The notes under the pieces were generated by a model. It worked only from the letters and a program-made list of their open reading frames with translations. It had not been told where the DNA came from and did no database searches. A program made the translations under genes and the position numbers. This document shows positions 25,198 through 38,848 of a DNA stretch of 64,000 bases, piece by piece. Each line of letters begins with the position of its first letter. Position 1 is the first letter of the stretch. This DNA is from Coriaria nepalensis (Eukaryota > Streptophyta > Magnoliopsida > Cucurbitales > Coriariaceae), in assembly GCA_027186245.1 (NCBI GenBank), contig CP114496.1:5175501-5239500 (forward strand), written 5' to 3'.

Positions 25198-27108
25198 ATG
25201 GTCAATGCAAGGAAAGTGTGCATTAGTTTAGCCTTAAAATCATTTGATTGAGTCATTTCAAGTCAATAACATATTTCAAAGCAAGTTGAACGAATTCTAT
25301 TTTCGCACTACAAACACAGGTTTTGGGCATAACTTGCAAATGGTCAATGCAAGGAAAGTGTGCATTAGTTTTGCCTTAAAATCATTTGAATGAGTCATTT
25401 CAAGTCAATAACATATTACAAAGCAAGTTGAACGAATTCTATTTTCGCACTACAAACACAGGTTTTGGGCATAACTTGCACATGGCTATTGCAAGGAAAC
25501 TGTGCATTAGTTTAATCTTAAAATCATTTCAATGAGTTGTTTCAAGTCAATAACATATTTCAAAGCAAGTTGAACGAATTCTATTTTCGCACTACAAACA
25601 CAGGTTTTGGGCATAACTTGCACATGGCGGATGCAAGTAAAGTGTGCATTAGTTTAACCTTAAAATCATTTGAATGAGTCATTTCAAGTCAATAACATAT
25701 TTCAAAGCAAGTGGAACGAATTCTATTTTCGCACTACAAACACAGGTTTTGGGCATAACTTGCAAATGGTCAATGCAAGGAAAGTGTGCATTAGTTTTGC
25801 CTTAAAATCATTTGAATGAGTCATTTCAAGTCAATAACATATTACAAAGCAAGTTGAACGAATTCTATTTTCGCACTACAAACACAGGTTTTGGGCATAA
25901 CTTCCACATGGCTATTGCAAGGAAACTGTGCATTAGTTTAATCTTAAAATCATTTCAATGAGTCGTTTCAGGTCAATAACATATTTCAAAGAAAGTTGAA
26001 CGAATTCTATTTTCGCACTACAAACACAGGTTTTGGGCATAACTTGCACATGGCCAATGCAAGGAAAGTGTGCATTAGTTTAACCTTAAGATCATTTGAA
26101 TGAGTCATTTCAGGTCAATAACATATTTCAAAGCAAGTTCAACGAATTCTATTTTCGCACTACAAACACAGGTTTTGGGCATAACTTGCAAATGGTCAAT
26201 GCAAGGAAAGTGTGCATTAGTTTAGCCTTAAAATCATTTGAATGAGTCATTTCAAGTCAATAACATATTACAAAGCAAGTTGAACGAATTCTATTTTCGC
26301 ACTACAAACACAGGTTTTGGGCATAACTTGCACATGGCTATGGCAAGGAAACTGTGCATTAGTTTAATCTTAAAATCATTTCAATGAGTCATTTCAAGTC
26401 AATAACATATTTCAAAGCAAGTTGAACGAATTCTATTTTCGCATTACAAACACAAGTTTTGGGCATAACTTGCACATGGCCAATGCAAGGAAAGTGTGCA
26501 TTAGTTTAACCTTAAAATCATTTGAATGAGTCATTCCAGGTCAATAACATATTTCATAGCATATTCAACGAATTCTATTTTCTCACTACAAACACAAGTT
26601 TTGGGCATAACTTGCACATGGCCAATGCAAGGAAACTGTGCATTAGTTTAATCTTAAAATCATTTGAATGAGTCATTTCAAGTCAATAACATATTTCAAA
26701 GCAAGTTGAACGAATTCTATTTTCGCACTACAAACACAAGTTTTGTCCATAACTTGCAAATGGTCAATGCAAGGAAAGTGTGCATTAGTTTAGCCTTAAA
26801 ATCATTTGAATGAGTCATTTCAAGTCAATAACATATTGCAAAGCAGGTTGAACGAATTCTATTTTCGCACTACAAACACAGGTTTTGGGCATAAGTTGCA
26901 CATGGCTATTGCAAGGAAACTGTGCATTAGTTTAATCTTAAAATCATTTGAATGAGTCATTTCAAGTCAATAACATATTTCAAAGCAAGTTGAACGAATT
27001 CTATTTTCGCACTACAAACACCGGTTTTGGGCATAACTTGCAAATGATCAATGCAAGGAAAGTGTGCATTAGTTTAACCTTAAAATCATTTGAATGAGTC
27101 ATTCCAGG
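23908..27108. repeat. Segmental duplication D, copy 2
   Basis: Partner of 13,400-16,600. Its first part (23,908-25,197) is also the end of the 30-unit duplication E, so the two events overlap. The similarity to 16,600 onward resumes at about 27,931 with offset 80 units, because six extra units were inserted here (27.1-27.95 kb). Confidence 0.85.
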
Positions 27109-27960
27109 TCAATAACATATTTCATAGCATATTCAACGAATTCTATTTTCTCACTACAAACACAAGTTTTGGGCATAACTTGCACATGGCCAATGCAAGG
27201 AAACTGTGCATTAGTTTAATCTTAAAATCATTTGAATGAGTCATTTCAAGTCAATAACATATTTCAAAGCAAGTTGAACGAATTCTATTTTCGCACTACA
27301 AACACAAGTTTTGTCCATAACTTGCAAATGGTCAATGCAAGGAAAGTGTGCATTAGTTTAGCCTTAAAATCATTTGAATGAGTCATTTCAAGTCAATAAC
27401 ATATTGCAAAGCAGGTTGAACGAATTCTATTTTCGCACTACAAACACAGGTTTTGGGCATAAGTTGCACATGGCTATTGCAAGGAAACTGTGCATTAGTT
27501 TAATCTTAAAATCATTTGAATGAGTCATTTCAAGTCAATAACATATTTCAAAGCAAGTTGAACGAATTCTATTTTCGCACTACAAACACAAGTTTTGTCC
27601 ATAACTTGCAAATGGTCAATGCAAGGAAAGTGTGCATTAGTTTAGCCTTAAAATCATTTGAATGAGTCATTTCAAGTCAATAACATATTGCAAAGCAGGT
27701 TGAACGAATTCTATTTTCGCACTACAAACACAGGTTTTGGGCATAAGTTGCACATGGCTATTGCAAGGAAACTGTGCATTAGTTTAATCTTAAAATCATT
27801 TGAATGAGTCATTTCAAGTCAATAACATATTTCAAAGCAAGTTGAACGAATTCTATTTTCGCACTACAAACACCGGTTTTGGGCATAACTTGCAAATGAT
27901 CAATGCAAGGAAAGTGTGCATTAGTTTAACCTTAAAATCATTTGAATGAGTCATTTCAGG
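27109..27960. repeat. Six-unit local expansion (852 bp)
   Basis: Compared with 16.2-16.7 kb, this region holds six extra units. The rare TTTTGTCCATAAC mark, single there, occurs at 26,741, 27,309 (four units later) and 27,593 (two units later), and the GGGCATAAGTTGC mark follows each. The simplest reading is a four-unit duplication followed by a two-unit duplication. The offset to the source changes from 74 to 80 units across it. Confidence 0.85.
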
Positions 27961-29977
27961 TCAATAACATATTTCATAGCACATTCAACGAATTCTATAT
28001 TCGCACTACAAACACAAGTTTTGTGCATAACTTGCAAATGGTCAATGCAAGGAAACAGTGCATTAGTTTAATCTTAAAATCATTTGAATGAGTCATTTCA
28101 AGTCAATAACATATTTCAAAGCAAGTTGAACGAATTCTATTTTCGCACTACAAACACAAGTTTTGTGCATAACTTGCAAATGGTCAATGCAAGGAAAGTG
28201 TGCATTAGTTTAGCCTTAAAATCATTTGATTGAGTCATTTCAAGTCAATAACATATTTCAAAGGAAGTTGAACGAATTCTATTTTCGCACTACAAACACA
28301 AGTTTTGTGCATAACTTGTAAATGGTCAATGCAAGGAAAGTGTGCATTAGTTTAGCCTTAAAATCATTTGAATGAGTCATTTCAAGTCAATAACATATTG
28401 CAAAGCAGGTTGAACGAATTCTATTTTCGCACTACAAACACAGGTTTTGAGCATAAGTTGCACATGGCTATTGCAAGGAAACTGTGCATTAGTTTAATCT
28501 TAAAATCATTTGAATGAGTCATTTCAAGTCAATAACATATTTCAAAGCAAGTTGAACGAATTCTATTTTCGCACTACAAACACCGGTTTTGGGCATAACT
28601 TGCAAAAGATCAATGCAAGGAAAGTGTGCATTAGTTTAACCTTAAAATTATTTGAATGAGTCATTTCAGGTCAATAACATATTTCATAGCATATTCAACG
28701 AATTCTATTTTCGCACTACAAACACATGTTTTGGGCATAACTTGCAAATAATCAATGCAAGGAAAGTGTGCATTAGTTTAACCTTAAAATCATTTGAATG
28801 AGTTATTTCTGGTCAATAACATATTTCATAGCATATTCAACGAATTCTATTTTCGCACTACAAACACAAGTTTTGTGCATAACTTGCAAATGGTCCATGC
28901 AAGGAAAGTGTGCATTAGTTTAGCCTTAAAATCATTTGAATGAGTCATTTCAGGTCAATAACATATTTCAAAGCATATTCAACGAATTCTATTTTCGCAC
29001 TACAAACACAGGTTTTGGGCATAACTTGCACATGGCTATTGCAAGGAAACTGTGCATTAGTTTAATCTTAAAATCATTTCAATGAGTCATTTCAAGTCAA
29101 TAACATATTTCAAAGCAAGTTGAACGAATTCTATTTTCGCACTACAAACACCGGTTTTGGGCATAACTTGCAAATGATCAATGCAAGGAAAGTGTGCATT
29201 AGTTTAACCTTAAAATTATTTGAATGAGTCATTTCAGGTCAATAACATATTTCATAGCATATTCAACGAATTCTATTTTCGCACTACAAACACATGTTTT
29301 GAGCATAACTTGCAAATGATCAATGCAAGGAAAGTGTGCATTAGTTTAACCTTAAAATTATTTGAATGAGTCATTTCAGGTCAATAACATATTTCATAGC
29401 ATATTCAACGAATTCTATTTTCGCACTACAAACACATGTTTTGAGCATAACTTGCAAATGATCAATGCAAGGAAAGTGTGCATTAGTTTAACCTTAAAAT
29501 CATTTGAATGAGTTATTTCAGGTCAATAACATATTTCATAGCATATTCAACGAATTCTATTTTCGCACTACAAACACAAGTTTTGTGCATAACTTGCAAA
29601 TGGTCAATGCAAGGAAAGTGTGCATTAGTTTAGCCTTAAAATCATTTGAATGAGTCATTTCAAGTCAATAACATATTGCAAAGCAGGTTGAACGAATTCT
29701 ATTTTCGCACTACAAACACAGGTTTTGGGCATAACTTGCACATGGCTATTGCAAGGAAACTGTGCATTAGTTTAATCTTAAAATCATTTGAATGAGTCAT
29801 TTCAAGTCAATAACATATTTCAAAGCAAGTTGAACGAATTCTATTTTCGCACTACAAACACAGGTTTTGGGCATAACTTGCACATGGCTATTGCAAGGAA
29901 ACTGTGCATTAGTTTAATCTTAAAATCATTTGAATGAGTCATTTCAATTCAATAACATATTTCAAAGCAAGTTGAAC

Positions 29978-29983
29978 GGATTC
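29978..29983. other. Unit lacking the EcoRI site (GGATTC)
   Basis: The in-phase site reads GGATTC after TTGAAC, in a unit that also carries the TTTCAATTCAATAAC variant. This is substitution only; the phase is kept. Confidence 0.9.
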
Positions 29984-32221
29984 TATTTTCGCACTACAAA
30001 CACAGGTTTTGGGCATAACTTGCACATGGCTATTGCAAGGAAACTGTGGATTAGTTTAATCTTAAAGTCATTTCAATGAGTCATTTCAAGTCAATAACAT
30101 ATTTCAAAGCAAGTTGAACGAATTCTATTTTCGCATTACAAACACATGTTTTGGGCATAACTTGCAAATGATCAATGCAAGGAAAGTGTGCATTAGTTTA
30201 ACCTTAAAATCATTTGAATGAGTTATTTCAGGTCAATAACATATTTCATAGCATATTCAACGAATTCTATTTTCGCACAACAAACACAAGTTTTGGGCAT
30301 AACTTGCACATGGCCAATGCAAGGAAACTGTGCATTAGTTTAATCTTAAAATCATTTCAATGAGTCATTTCAAGTCAATAACATATTTCAAAGCAAGTTG
30401 AACGAATTCTATTTTCGCACTACAAACACAAGTTTTGTGCATAACTTGCAAATGGTCAATGCAAGGAAAGTGTGCATTAGTTTAGCCTTAAAATCATTTG
30501 AATGAGTCATTTCAAGTCAATAACATATTACAAAGCAAGTTGAACGAATTCTATTTTCGCACTACAAACACAGGTTTTGGGCATAACTTGCACATGGCTA
30601 TTGCAAGGAAACTGTGCATTAGTTTAATCTTAAAATCATTTGAATGAGTCATTTCAAGTCAATAACATATTTCAAAGCAAGTTGAACGAATTCTATTTTC
30701 GCACTACAAACACAGGTTTTGGGCATAACTTGCACATGGCTATTGCAAGGAAACTGTGGATTAGTTTAATCTTAAAGTCATTTCAATGAGTCATTTCAAG
30801 TCAATAACATATTTCAAAGCAAGTTGAACGAATTCTATTTTCGCATTACAAACACATGTTTTGGGCATAACTTGCAAATGATCAATGCAAGGAAAGTGTG
30901 CATTAGTTTAACCTTAAAATCATTTGAATGAGTTATTTCTGGTCAATAACATATTTCATAGCATATTCAACGAATTCTATTTTCGCACAACAAACACAAG
31001 TTTTGGGCATAACTTGCACATGGCCAATGCAAGGAAACTGTGCATTAGTTTAATCTTAAAGTCATTTCAATGAGTCATTTCAAGTCAATAACATATTTCA
31101 AAGCAAGTTGAACGAATTCTATTTTCGCATTACAAACACAGGTTTTGGGCATAACTTGCAAATGATCAATGCAAGGAAAGTGTGCATTAGTTTAACCTTA
31201 AAATCATTTGAATGAGTCATTTCAGGTCAATAACATATTTCATAGCATATTCAACGAATTCTATTTTCTCACTACAAACACAAGTTTTGGGCATAACTTG
31301 CACATGGCCAATGCAAGGAAACTGTGCATTAGTTTAATCTTAAAATCATTTGAATGAGTCATTTCAAGTCAATAACATATTTCAAAGCAAGTTGAACGAA
31401 TTCTATTTTCGCACTACAAACACAAGTTTTGTGCATAACTTGTAAATGGTCAATGCAAGAAAAGTGTGCATTAGTTTAGCCTTAAAATCATTTGAATGAG
31501 TCATTTCAAGTCAATAACATATTGCAAAGCAGGTTGAACGAATTCTATTTTCGCACTACAAACACAGGTTTTGGGCATAAGTTGCACATGGCTATTGCAA
31601 GGAAACTGTGCATTAGTTTAATCTTAAAATCATTTGAATGAGTCATTTCAAGTCAATAACATATTTCAAAGCAAGTTGAACGAATTCTATTTTCGCACTA
31701 CAAACACAGGTTTTGGGCATAACTTGCAAATGATCAATGCAAGGAAAGTGTGCATTAGTTTAACCTTAAAATCATTTGAATGAGTCATTTCAGGTCAATA
31801 ACATATTTCATAGCATATTCAACGAATTCTATTTTCGCACTACAAACACAAGTTTTGTGCATAACTTGCAAATGGTCAATGCAAGGAAACTGTGCATTAG
31901 TTTAATCTTAAAATCATTTGAATGAGTCATTTCAAGTCAATAACATATTTCAAAGCAAGTTGAACGAATTCTATTTTCGCACTACAAACACAAGTTTTGT
32001 GCATAACTTGCAAATGGTCAATGCAAGGAAAGTGTGCATTAGTTTAGCCTTAAAATCATTTGATTGAGTCATTTCAAGTCAATAACATATTTCAAAGGAA
32101 GTTGAACGAATTCTATTTTCGCACTACAAACACAAGTTTTGTGCATAACTTGCAAACGGTCAATGCAAGGAAAGTGTGCATTAGTTTAACCTTAAAATCA
32201 TTTGAATGAGTCATTTTAGGT

Positions 32222-32960
32222 CAATAACATATTTCATAGCATGTTCAACGAATTCTATTTTCGCACTACAATCACAAGTTATGTGCATAACTTGCACATG
32301 GCTATTGCAAGGAAACTGTGCATTAGTTTAATCTTAAAATCATTTGAATGAGTCATTTCAATTCAATAACATATTTCAAAGCAAGTTGAACGAATTCTAT
32401 TTTCGCACTCCAAACACAGTTTTGGGCATAACTTGCAAATGATCAATGCAAAGAAAGTGTGCATTAGTTTAACCTTAAAATCATTTGAATGAGTCATTTC
32501 AGGTCAATAACTAATTTCATAGCATATTCAACGAATTCTATTTTCGCACTACAAACACAAGTTTTATGCATAACTTGCAAATGGTCAATGCAAGGAAACT
32601 GTGCATTAGTTTAATCTTAAAATCATTTGAATGGGTCATTTCAAGTCAATAACATATTTCAAAGCAAGTTGAACGAATTCTATTTTCGCACTACAAACAC
32701 AAGTTTTGTGCATAACTTGCAAATGGTCAATGCAAGGAAAGTGTGCATTAGTTTAGCCTTAAAATCATTTGATTGAGTCATTTCATGTCAATAACATATT
32801 TCAAAGGAAGTTGAACGAATTCTATTTTCGCACTACAAACACAAGTTTTGTGCATAACTTGCACATGGTCAATGCAAGGAAAGTGTGCATTAGTTTAGCC
32901 TTAAAATCATTTGAATGAGTCATTTCAAGATCAACATATTGCAAAGCAGGTTGAACGAAT
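32222..32960. repeat. Diverged units at the join of two variant domains
   Basis: These five or so units contain an unusual number of private changes: GCAAACGGTC (32,153, just before), CAATCACAAGTTATGTG (about 32,269), CACTCCAAACACAG with one base lost (32,409), GCAAAGAAAG (32,448), CAATAACTAATTTC (about 32,506), AGTTTTATGC (32,570) and TCAAGATCAACATATTG with two bases lost (about 32,925). Here the left-hand GCATATTCAACG variant (last seen at 32,523) gives way to GCATGTTCAACG (first seen about 32,239), which is used from here to the window end. Confidence 0.8.
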
Positions 32961-33734
32961 TCTATTTTCGCACTACAAACACAGGTTTTGGGCATAAGTT
33001 GCAGATGGCTATTGCAAGGAAACTGTGCATTAGTTTAATCTTAAAATCATTTGAATGAGTCATTTCAAGTCAATAACATATTTCAAAGCAAGTTGAACGA
33101 ATTCTATTTTCGCACTACAAACACAGGTTTTGGGCATAACTTGCAAATGATCAATGCAAGGAAAGTGTGCATTTGTTTAACCTTAAAATCATTTGAATGA
33201 GTCATTTCAGGTCAATAACATATTTCAAAGGAAGTTGAACGAATTCTATTTTCGCACTACAAACACAAGTTTTGTGCATAACTTGCAAATGGTCAATGCA
33301 AGGAAAGTGTGCATTAGTTTAGCCTTAAAATCATTTGAATGAGTCATTTCAAGTCAATAACATATTGCAAAGCAGGTTGAACGAATTCTATTTTCGCACT
33401 ACAAACACAGGTTTTGAGCATAACTTGCACATGGCTATTGCAAGGAAACTGTGCATTAGTTTAATCTTAAAATCATTTGAATGAGTCATTTCAATTCAAT
33501 AACATATTTCAAAGGAAGTTGAACGAATTCTATTTTCGCACTACAAACACGTGTTTTGGGCATAACTTGCAAATGATCAATGCAAGGAAAGTGTGCATTA
33601 GTTTAACCTTAAAATCATTTGAATGAGTCATTTCAGGTCAATAACATATTTCATAGCATGTTCAACGAATTCTATTTTCGCACTACAAACACAAGTTTTG
33701 TGCATAACTTGCAAATGGTCAATGCAAGGAAAGT

Positions 33735-35822
33735 GTGCATTAGTTTAATCTTAAAATCATTTGAATGAGTCATTTCAAGTCAATAACATATTTCAAAGCA
33801 AGTTGAACGAATTCTATTTTCGCACTACAAACACAAGTTTTGTGCATAACTTGCAAATGGTCAATGCAAGGAAAGTGTGCATTAGTTTAGCCTTAAAATC
33901 ATTTGATTGAGTCATTTCAAGTCAATAACATATTTCAAAGGAAGTTGAACGAATTCTATTTTTGCACTACAAACACAGGTTTTGGGCATAACTTGCACAT
34001 GGCTATTGCAAGGAAACTGTGCATTAGTTTAATCTTAAAATCATTTGAATGAGTCATTTCAAGTCAATAACATATTACAAAGCAAGTTGAACGAATTCTA
34101 TTTTCGCACTACAAACACAGGTTTTGGGCATAACTTGCACATGGCTATTGCAAGGAAACTGTGCATTAGTTTAATCTTAAAATCATTTGAATGAGTCATT
34201 TCAAGTCAATAACATATTTCAAAGCAAGTTGAACGAATTCTATTTTCGCACTACAAACACAGGTTTTGGGCATAACTTGCACATGGCTATTGCAAGGAAA
34301 CTGTGCATTAGTTTAATCTTAAAATCATTTGAATGAGTCATTTCAAGTCAATAACATATTTCAAAGCAAGTTGAACGAATTCTATTTTCGCACTACAAAC
34401 ACAAGTTTTGTGCATAACTTGCAAATGGTCAATGCAAGGAAAGTGTGCATTAGTTTAGCCTTAAAATCATTTGATTGAGTCATTTCAAGTCAATAACATA
34501 TTTCAAAGGAAGTTGAACGAATTCTATTTTCGCACTACAAACACAAGTTTTGTGCATAACTTGCAAATGGTCAATGCAAGGAAAGTGTGCATTAGTTTAG
34601 CCTTAAAATCATTTGAATGAGTCATTTCAAGTCAATAACATATTGCAAAGTAGGTTGAACGAATTCTATTTTCGCACTACAAACACAGGTTTTGAGCATA
34701 ACTTGCACATGGCTATTGCAAGGAAACTGTGCATTAGTTTAATCTTAAAATCATTTGAATGAGTCATTTCGATTCAATAACATATTTCAAAGCAAGTTGA
34801 ACGAATTCTATTTTCGCACTACAAACACGTGTTTTGGGCATAACTTGCAAATGATCAATGCAAGGAAAGTGTGCATTAGTTTAACCTTAAAATCATTTGA
34901 ATGAGTCATTTCAGGTCAATAACATATTTCATAGCATGTTCAACGAATTCTATTTTCGCACTACAAACACAAGTTTTGTGCATAACTTGCAAATGGTCAA
35001 TGCAAGGAAAGTGTGCATTAGTTTAGCCTTAAAATCATTTGATTGAGTAATTTCATGTCAATAACATATTTCAAAGGAAGTTGAACGAATTCTATTTTCG
35101 CACTACAAACACAAGTTTTGTGCATAACTTGCACATGGTCAATGCAAGGAAAGTGTGCATTAGTTTAGCCTTAAAATCATTTGAATGAGTCATTTCAAGT
35201 CACTAACATATTGCAAAGCAGGTTGAACGAATTCTATTTTCGCACTACAAACACAGGTTTTGGGCATAAGTTGCAGATGGCTATTGCAAGGAAACTGTGC
35301 ATTAGTTTAATCTTAAAATCATTTGAATGAGTCATTTCAAGTCAATAACATATTTCAAAGCAAGTTGAACGAATTCTATTTTCGCACTACAAACACAGGT
35401 TTTGGGCATAACTTGCACATGGCTATTGCAAGGAAACTGTGCATTAGTTTAATCTTAAAATCATTTGAATGAGTCATTTCAAGTCAATAACATATTTCAA
35501 AGCAAGTTGAACGAATTCTATTTTCGCACTACAAACACAAGTTTTGTGCATAACTTGCAAATGGTCAATGCAAGGAAAGTGTGCATTAGTTTAGCCTTAA
35601 AATCATTTGATTGAGTCATTTCAAGTCAATAACATATTTCAAAGGAAGTTGAACGAATTCTATTTTCGCACTACAAACACAAGTTTTGTGCATAACTTGC
35701 AAATGGTCAATGCAAGGAAACTGTGCATTAGTTTAATCTTAAAATCATTTGAATGGGTCATTTCAAGTCAATAACATATTTCAAAGCAAGTTGAACGAAT
35801 TCTATTTTCGCACTACAAACAC
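33735..35822. repeat. Segmental duplication F, copy 1 (offset 36 units)
   Basis: It matches 38,849-40,936 with offset 5,114, which is 36 units plus the two-base insertion at 37,581. Shared rare marks in order are GTAATTTCATGTC (35,047; 40,161), AAGTCACTAACATATTG (35,197; 40,311), AAGTTGCAGATGG and GAATGGGTCATT (35,753; 40,867). Differences seen include TTTTTGCAC at 33,959 and ATTGGAAGG at 40,398. Confidence 0.82.
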
Positions 35823-36280
35823 AGGTTTTGGGCATAACTTGCAAATGATCAATGCAAGGAAAGTGTGCATTTGTTTAACCTTAAAATCATTTGATTGAGT
35901 CATTTCAAGTCAATAACATATTTCAAAGGAAGTTGAACGAATTCTATTTTCGCACTACAAACACAGGTTTTGGGCATAACTTGCACATGGCTATTGCAAG
36001 GAAACTGTGCATTAGTTTAATCTTAAAATCATTTGAATGAGTCATTTCAAGTCAATAACATATTACAAAGCAAGTTGAACGAATTCTATTTTCGCACTAC
36101 AAACACAGGTTTTGGGCATAACTTGCACATGGCTATTGCAAGGAAACTGTGCATTAGTTTAATCTTAAAATCATTTGAATGAGTCATTTCAAGTCAATAA
36201 CATATTTCAAAGCAAGTTGAACGAATTCTATTTTCGCACTACAAACACAGGTTTTGGGCATAACTTGCACATGGCTATTG

Positions 36281-38239
36281 CAAGGAAACTGTGCATTAGT
36301 TTAATCTTAAAATCATTTGAATGAGTCATTTCAAGTCAATAACATATTTCAAAGCAAGTTGAACGAATTCTATTTTCGCACTACAAACACAAGTTTTGTG
36401 CATAACTTGCAAATGGTCAATGCAAGGAAAGTGTGCATTAGTTTAGCCTTAAAATCATTTGATTGAGTCATTTCAAGTCAATAACATATTTCAAAGGAAG
36501 TTGAACGAATTCTATTTTCGCACTACAAACACAAGTTTTGTGCATAACTTGCACATGGTCAATGCAAGGAAAGTGTGCATTAGTTTAGCCTTAAAATCAT
36601 TTGAATGAGTCATTTCAAGTCACTAACATATTGCAAAGCAGGTTGAACGAATTCTATTTTCGCACTACAAACACAGGTTTTGGGCATAAGTTGCAGATGG
36701 CTATTGCAAGGAAACTGTGCATTAGTTTAATCTTAAAATCATTTGAATGAGTCATTTCAAGTCAATAACATATTTCAAAGCAAGTTGAACGAATTCTATT
36801 TTCGCACTACAAACACAGGTTTTGGGCATAACTTGCAAATGATCAATGCAAGGAAAGTGTGCATTTGTTTAACCTTAAAATCATTTGAATGAGTCATTTC
36901 AGGTCAATAACATATTTCAAAGGAAGTTGAACGAATTCTATTTTCGCACTACAAACACAAGTTTTGTGCATAACTTGCAAATGGTCAATGCAAGGAAAGT
37001 GTGCATTAGTTTAGCCTTAAAATCATTTGAATGAGTCATTTCAAGTCAATAACATATTGCAAAGCAGGTTGAACGAATTCTATTTTCGCACTACAAACAC
37101 AGGTTTTGGGCATAACTTGCACATGGCTATTGCAAGGAAACTGTGCATTAGTTTAATCTTAAAATCATTTGAATGAGTCATTTCAAGTCAATAACATATT
37201 TCAAAGCAAGTTGAACGAATTCTATTTTCGCACTACAAACACTGGTTTTGAGCATAACTTGCACATGGCTATTGCAAGGAAACTGTGCATTAGTTTAATC
37301 TTAAAATCATTTGAATGAGTCATTTCGATTCAATAACATATTTCAAAGGAAGTTGAACGAATTCTATTTTCGCACTACAAACACGTGTTTTGGGCATAAC
37401 TTGCAAATGATCAATGCAAGGAAAGTGTGCATTAGTTTAACCTTAAAATCATTTGAATGAGTCATTTCAGGTCAATAACATATTTCATAGCATGTTCAAC
37501 GAATTCTATTTTCGCACTACAAACACAAGTTTTGTGCATAACTTGCAAATGGTCAATGCAAGGAAAGTGTGCATTAGTTTATAATCTTAAAATCATTTGA
37601 ATGAGTCATTTCAAGTCAATAACATATTTCAAAGCAAATTGAACGAATTCTATTTTCGCACTACAAACACAAGTTTTGTGCATAACTTGCAAATGGTCAA
37701 TGCAAGGAAAGTGTGCATTAGTTTAGCCTTAAAATCATTTGATTGAGTCATTTCAAGTCAATAACATATTTCAAAGGAAGTTGAACGAATTCTATTTTCG
37801 CACTACTAACACAGGTTTTGGGCATAACTTGCACATGGCTATTGCAAGGAAACTGTGCATTAGTTTAATCTTAAAATCATTTGAATGAGTCATTTCAAGT
37901 CAATAACATATTACAAAGCAAGTTGAACGAATTCTATTTTCGCACTACAAACACAGGTTTTGGGCATAACTTGCACATGGCTATTGCAAGGAAACTGTGC
38001 ATTAGTTTAATCTTAAAATCATTTGAATGAGTCATTTCAAGTCAATAACATATTTCAAAGCAAGTTGAACGAATTCTATTTTCGCACTACAAACACAGGT
38101 TTTGGGCATAACTTGCACATGGCTATTGCAAGGAAACTGTGCATTAGTTTAATCTTAAAATCATTTGAATGAGTCATTTCAAGTCAATAACATATTTCAA
38201 AGCAAGTTGAACGAATTCTATTTTCGCACTACAAACACA
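36281..38239. repeat. Segmental duplication G, copy 1 (32 units, carries a +2 bp unit)
   Basis: It matches 40,827-42,785 with offset 4,546, which is 32 units plus two bases. Both copies contain the otherwise unique two-base insertion GTTTATAATCTT (37,578 and 42,124), strong evidence of shared descent. Differences noticed are GAATGGGTC in copy 2 (about 40,867), GAATGCGTC at 42,002, and CTACTAAC at 37,804. Confidence 0.85.
37578..37590. other. Unit with a two-base insertion (GTTTATAATCTT)
   Basis: A TA is inserted at the 80/81 region of the unit, giving 144 bp. With the copy at 42,124-42,136 it is the only lengthened unit in the window, and both lie inside duplication G. Confidence 0.9.
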
Positions 38240-38848
38240 GGTTTTGGGCATAACTTGCACATGGCTATTGCAAGGAAACTGTGCATTAGTTTAATCTTAA
38301 AATCATTTGAATGAGTCATTTCAAGTCAATAACATATTTCAAAGCAAGTTGAACGAATTCTATTTTCGCACTACAAACACAGGTTTTGGGCATAACTTGC
38401 ACATGGCTATTGCAAGGAAACTGTGCATTAGTTTAATCTTAAAATCATTTGAATGAGTCATTTCAAGTCAATAACATATTGCAAAGTAGGTTGAACGAAT
38501 TCTATTTTGGCACTACAAACACAGGTTTTGAGCATAACTTGCACATGGCTATTGCAAGGAAACTGTGCATTAGTTTAATCTTAAAATCATTTGAATGAGT
38601 CATTTCAAGTCAATAACATATTTCAAAGCAAGTTGAACGAATTCTATTTTCGCACTACAAACACTGGTTTTGAGCATAACTTGCACATGGCTATTGCAAG
38701 GAAACTGTGCATTAGTTTAATCTTAAAATCATTTGAATGAGTCATTTCGATTCAATAACATATTTCAAAGCAAGTTGAACGAATTCTATTTTCGCACTAC
38801 AAACACAGGTTTTGGGCATAACTTGCACATGGCTATTGCAAGGAAACT

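Noticed and set aside
32500..32520. Possible indel at CAATAACTAATTTC
   Set aside because: Length equals the usual motif; it is a substitution pair, unlike the true one-base-short AATAACTATTTC units at 3.7-7.4 kb.
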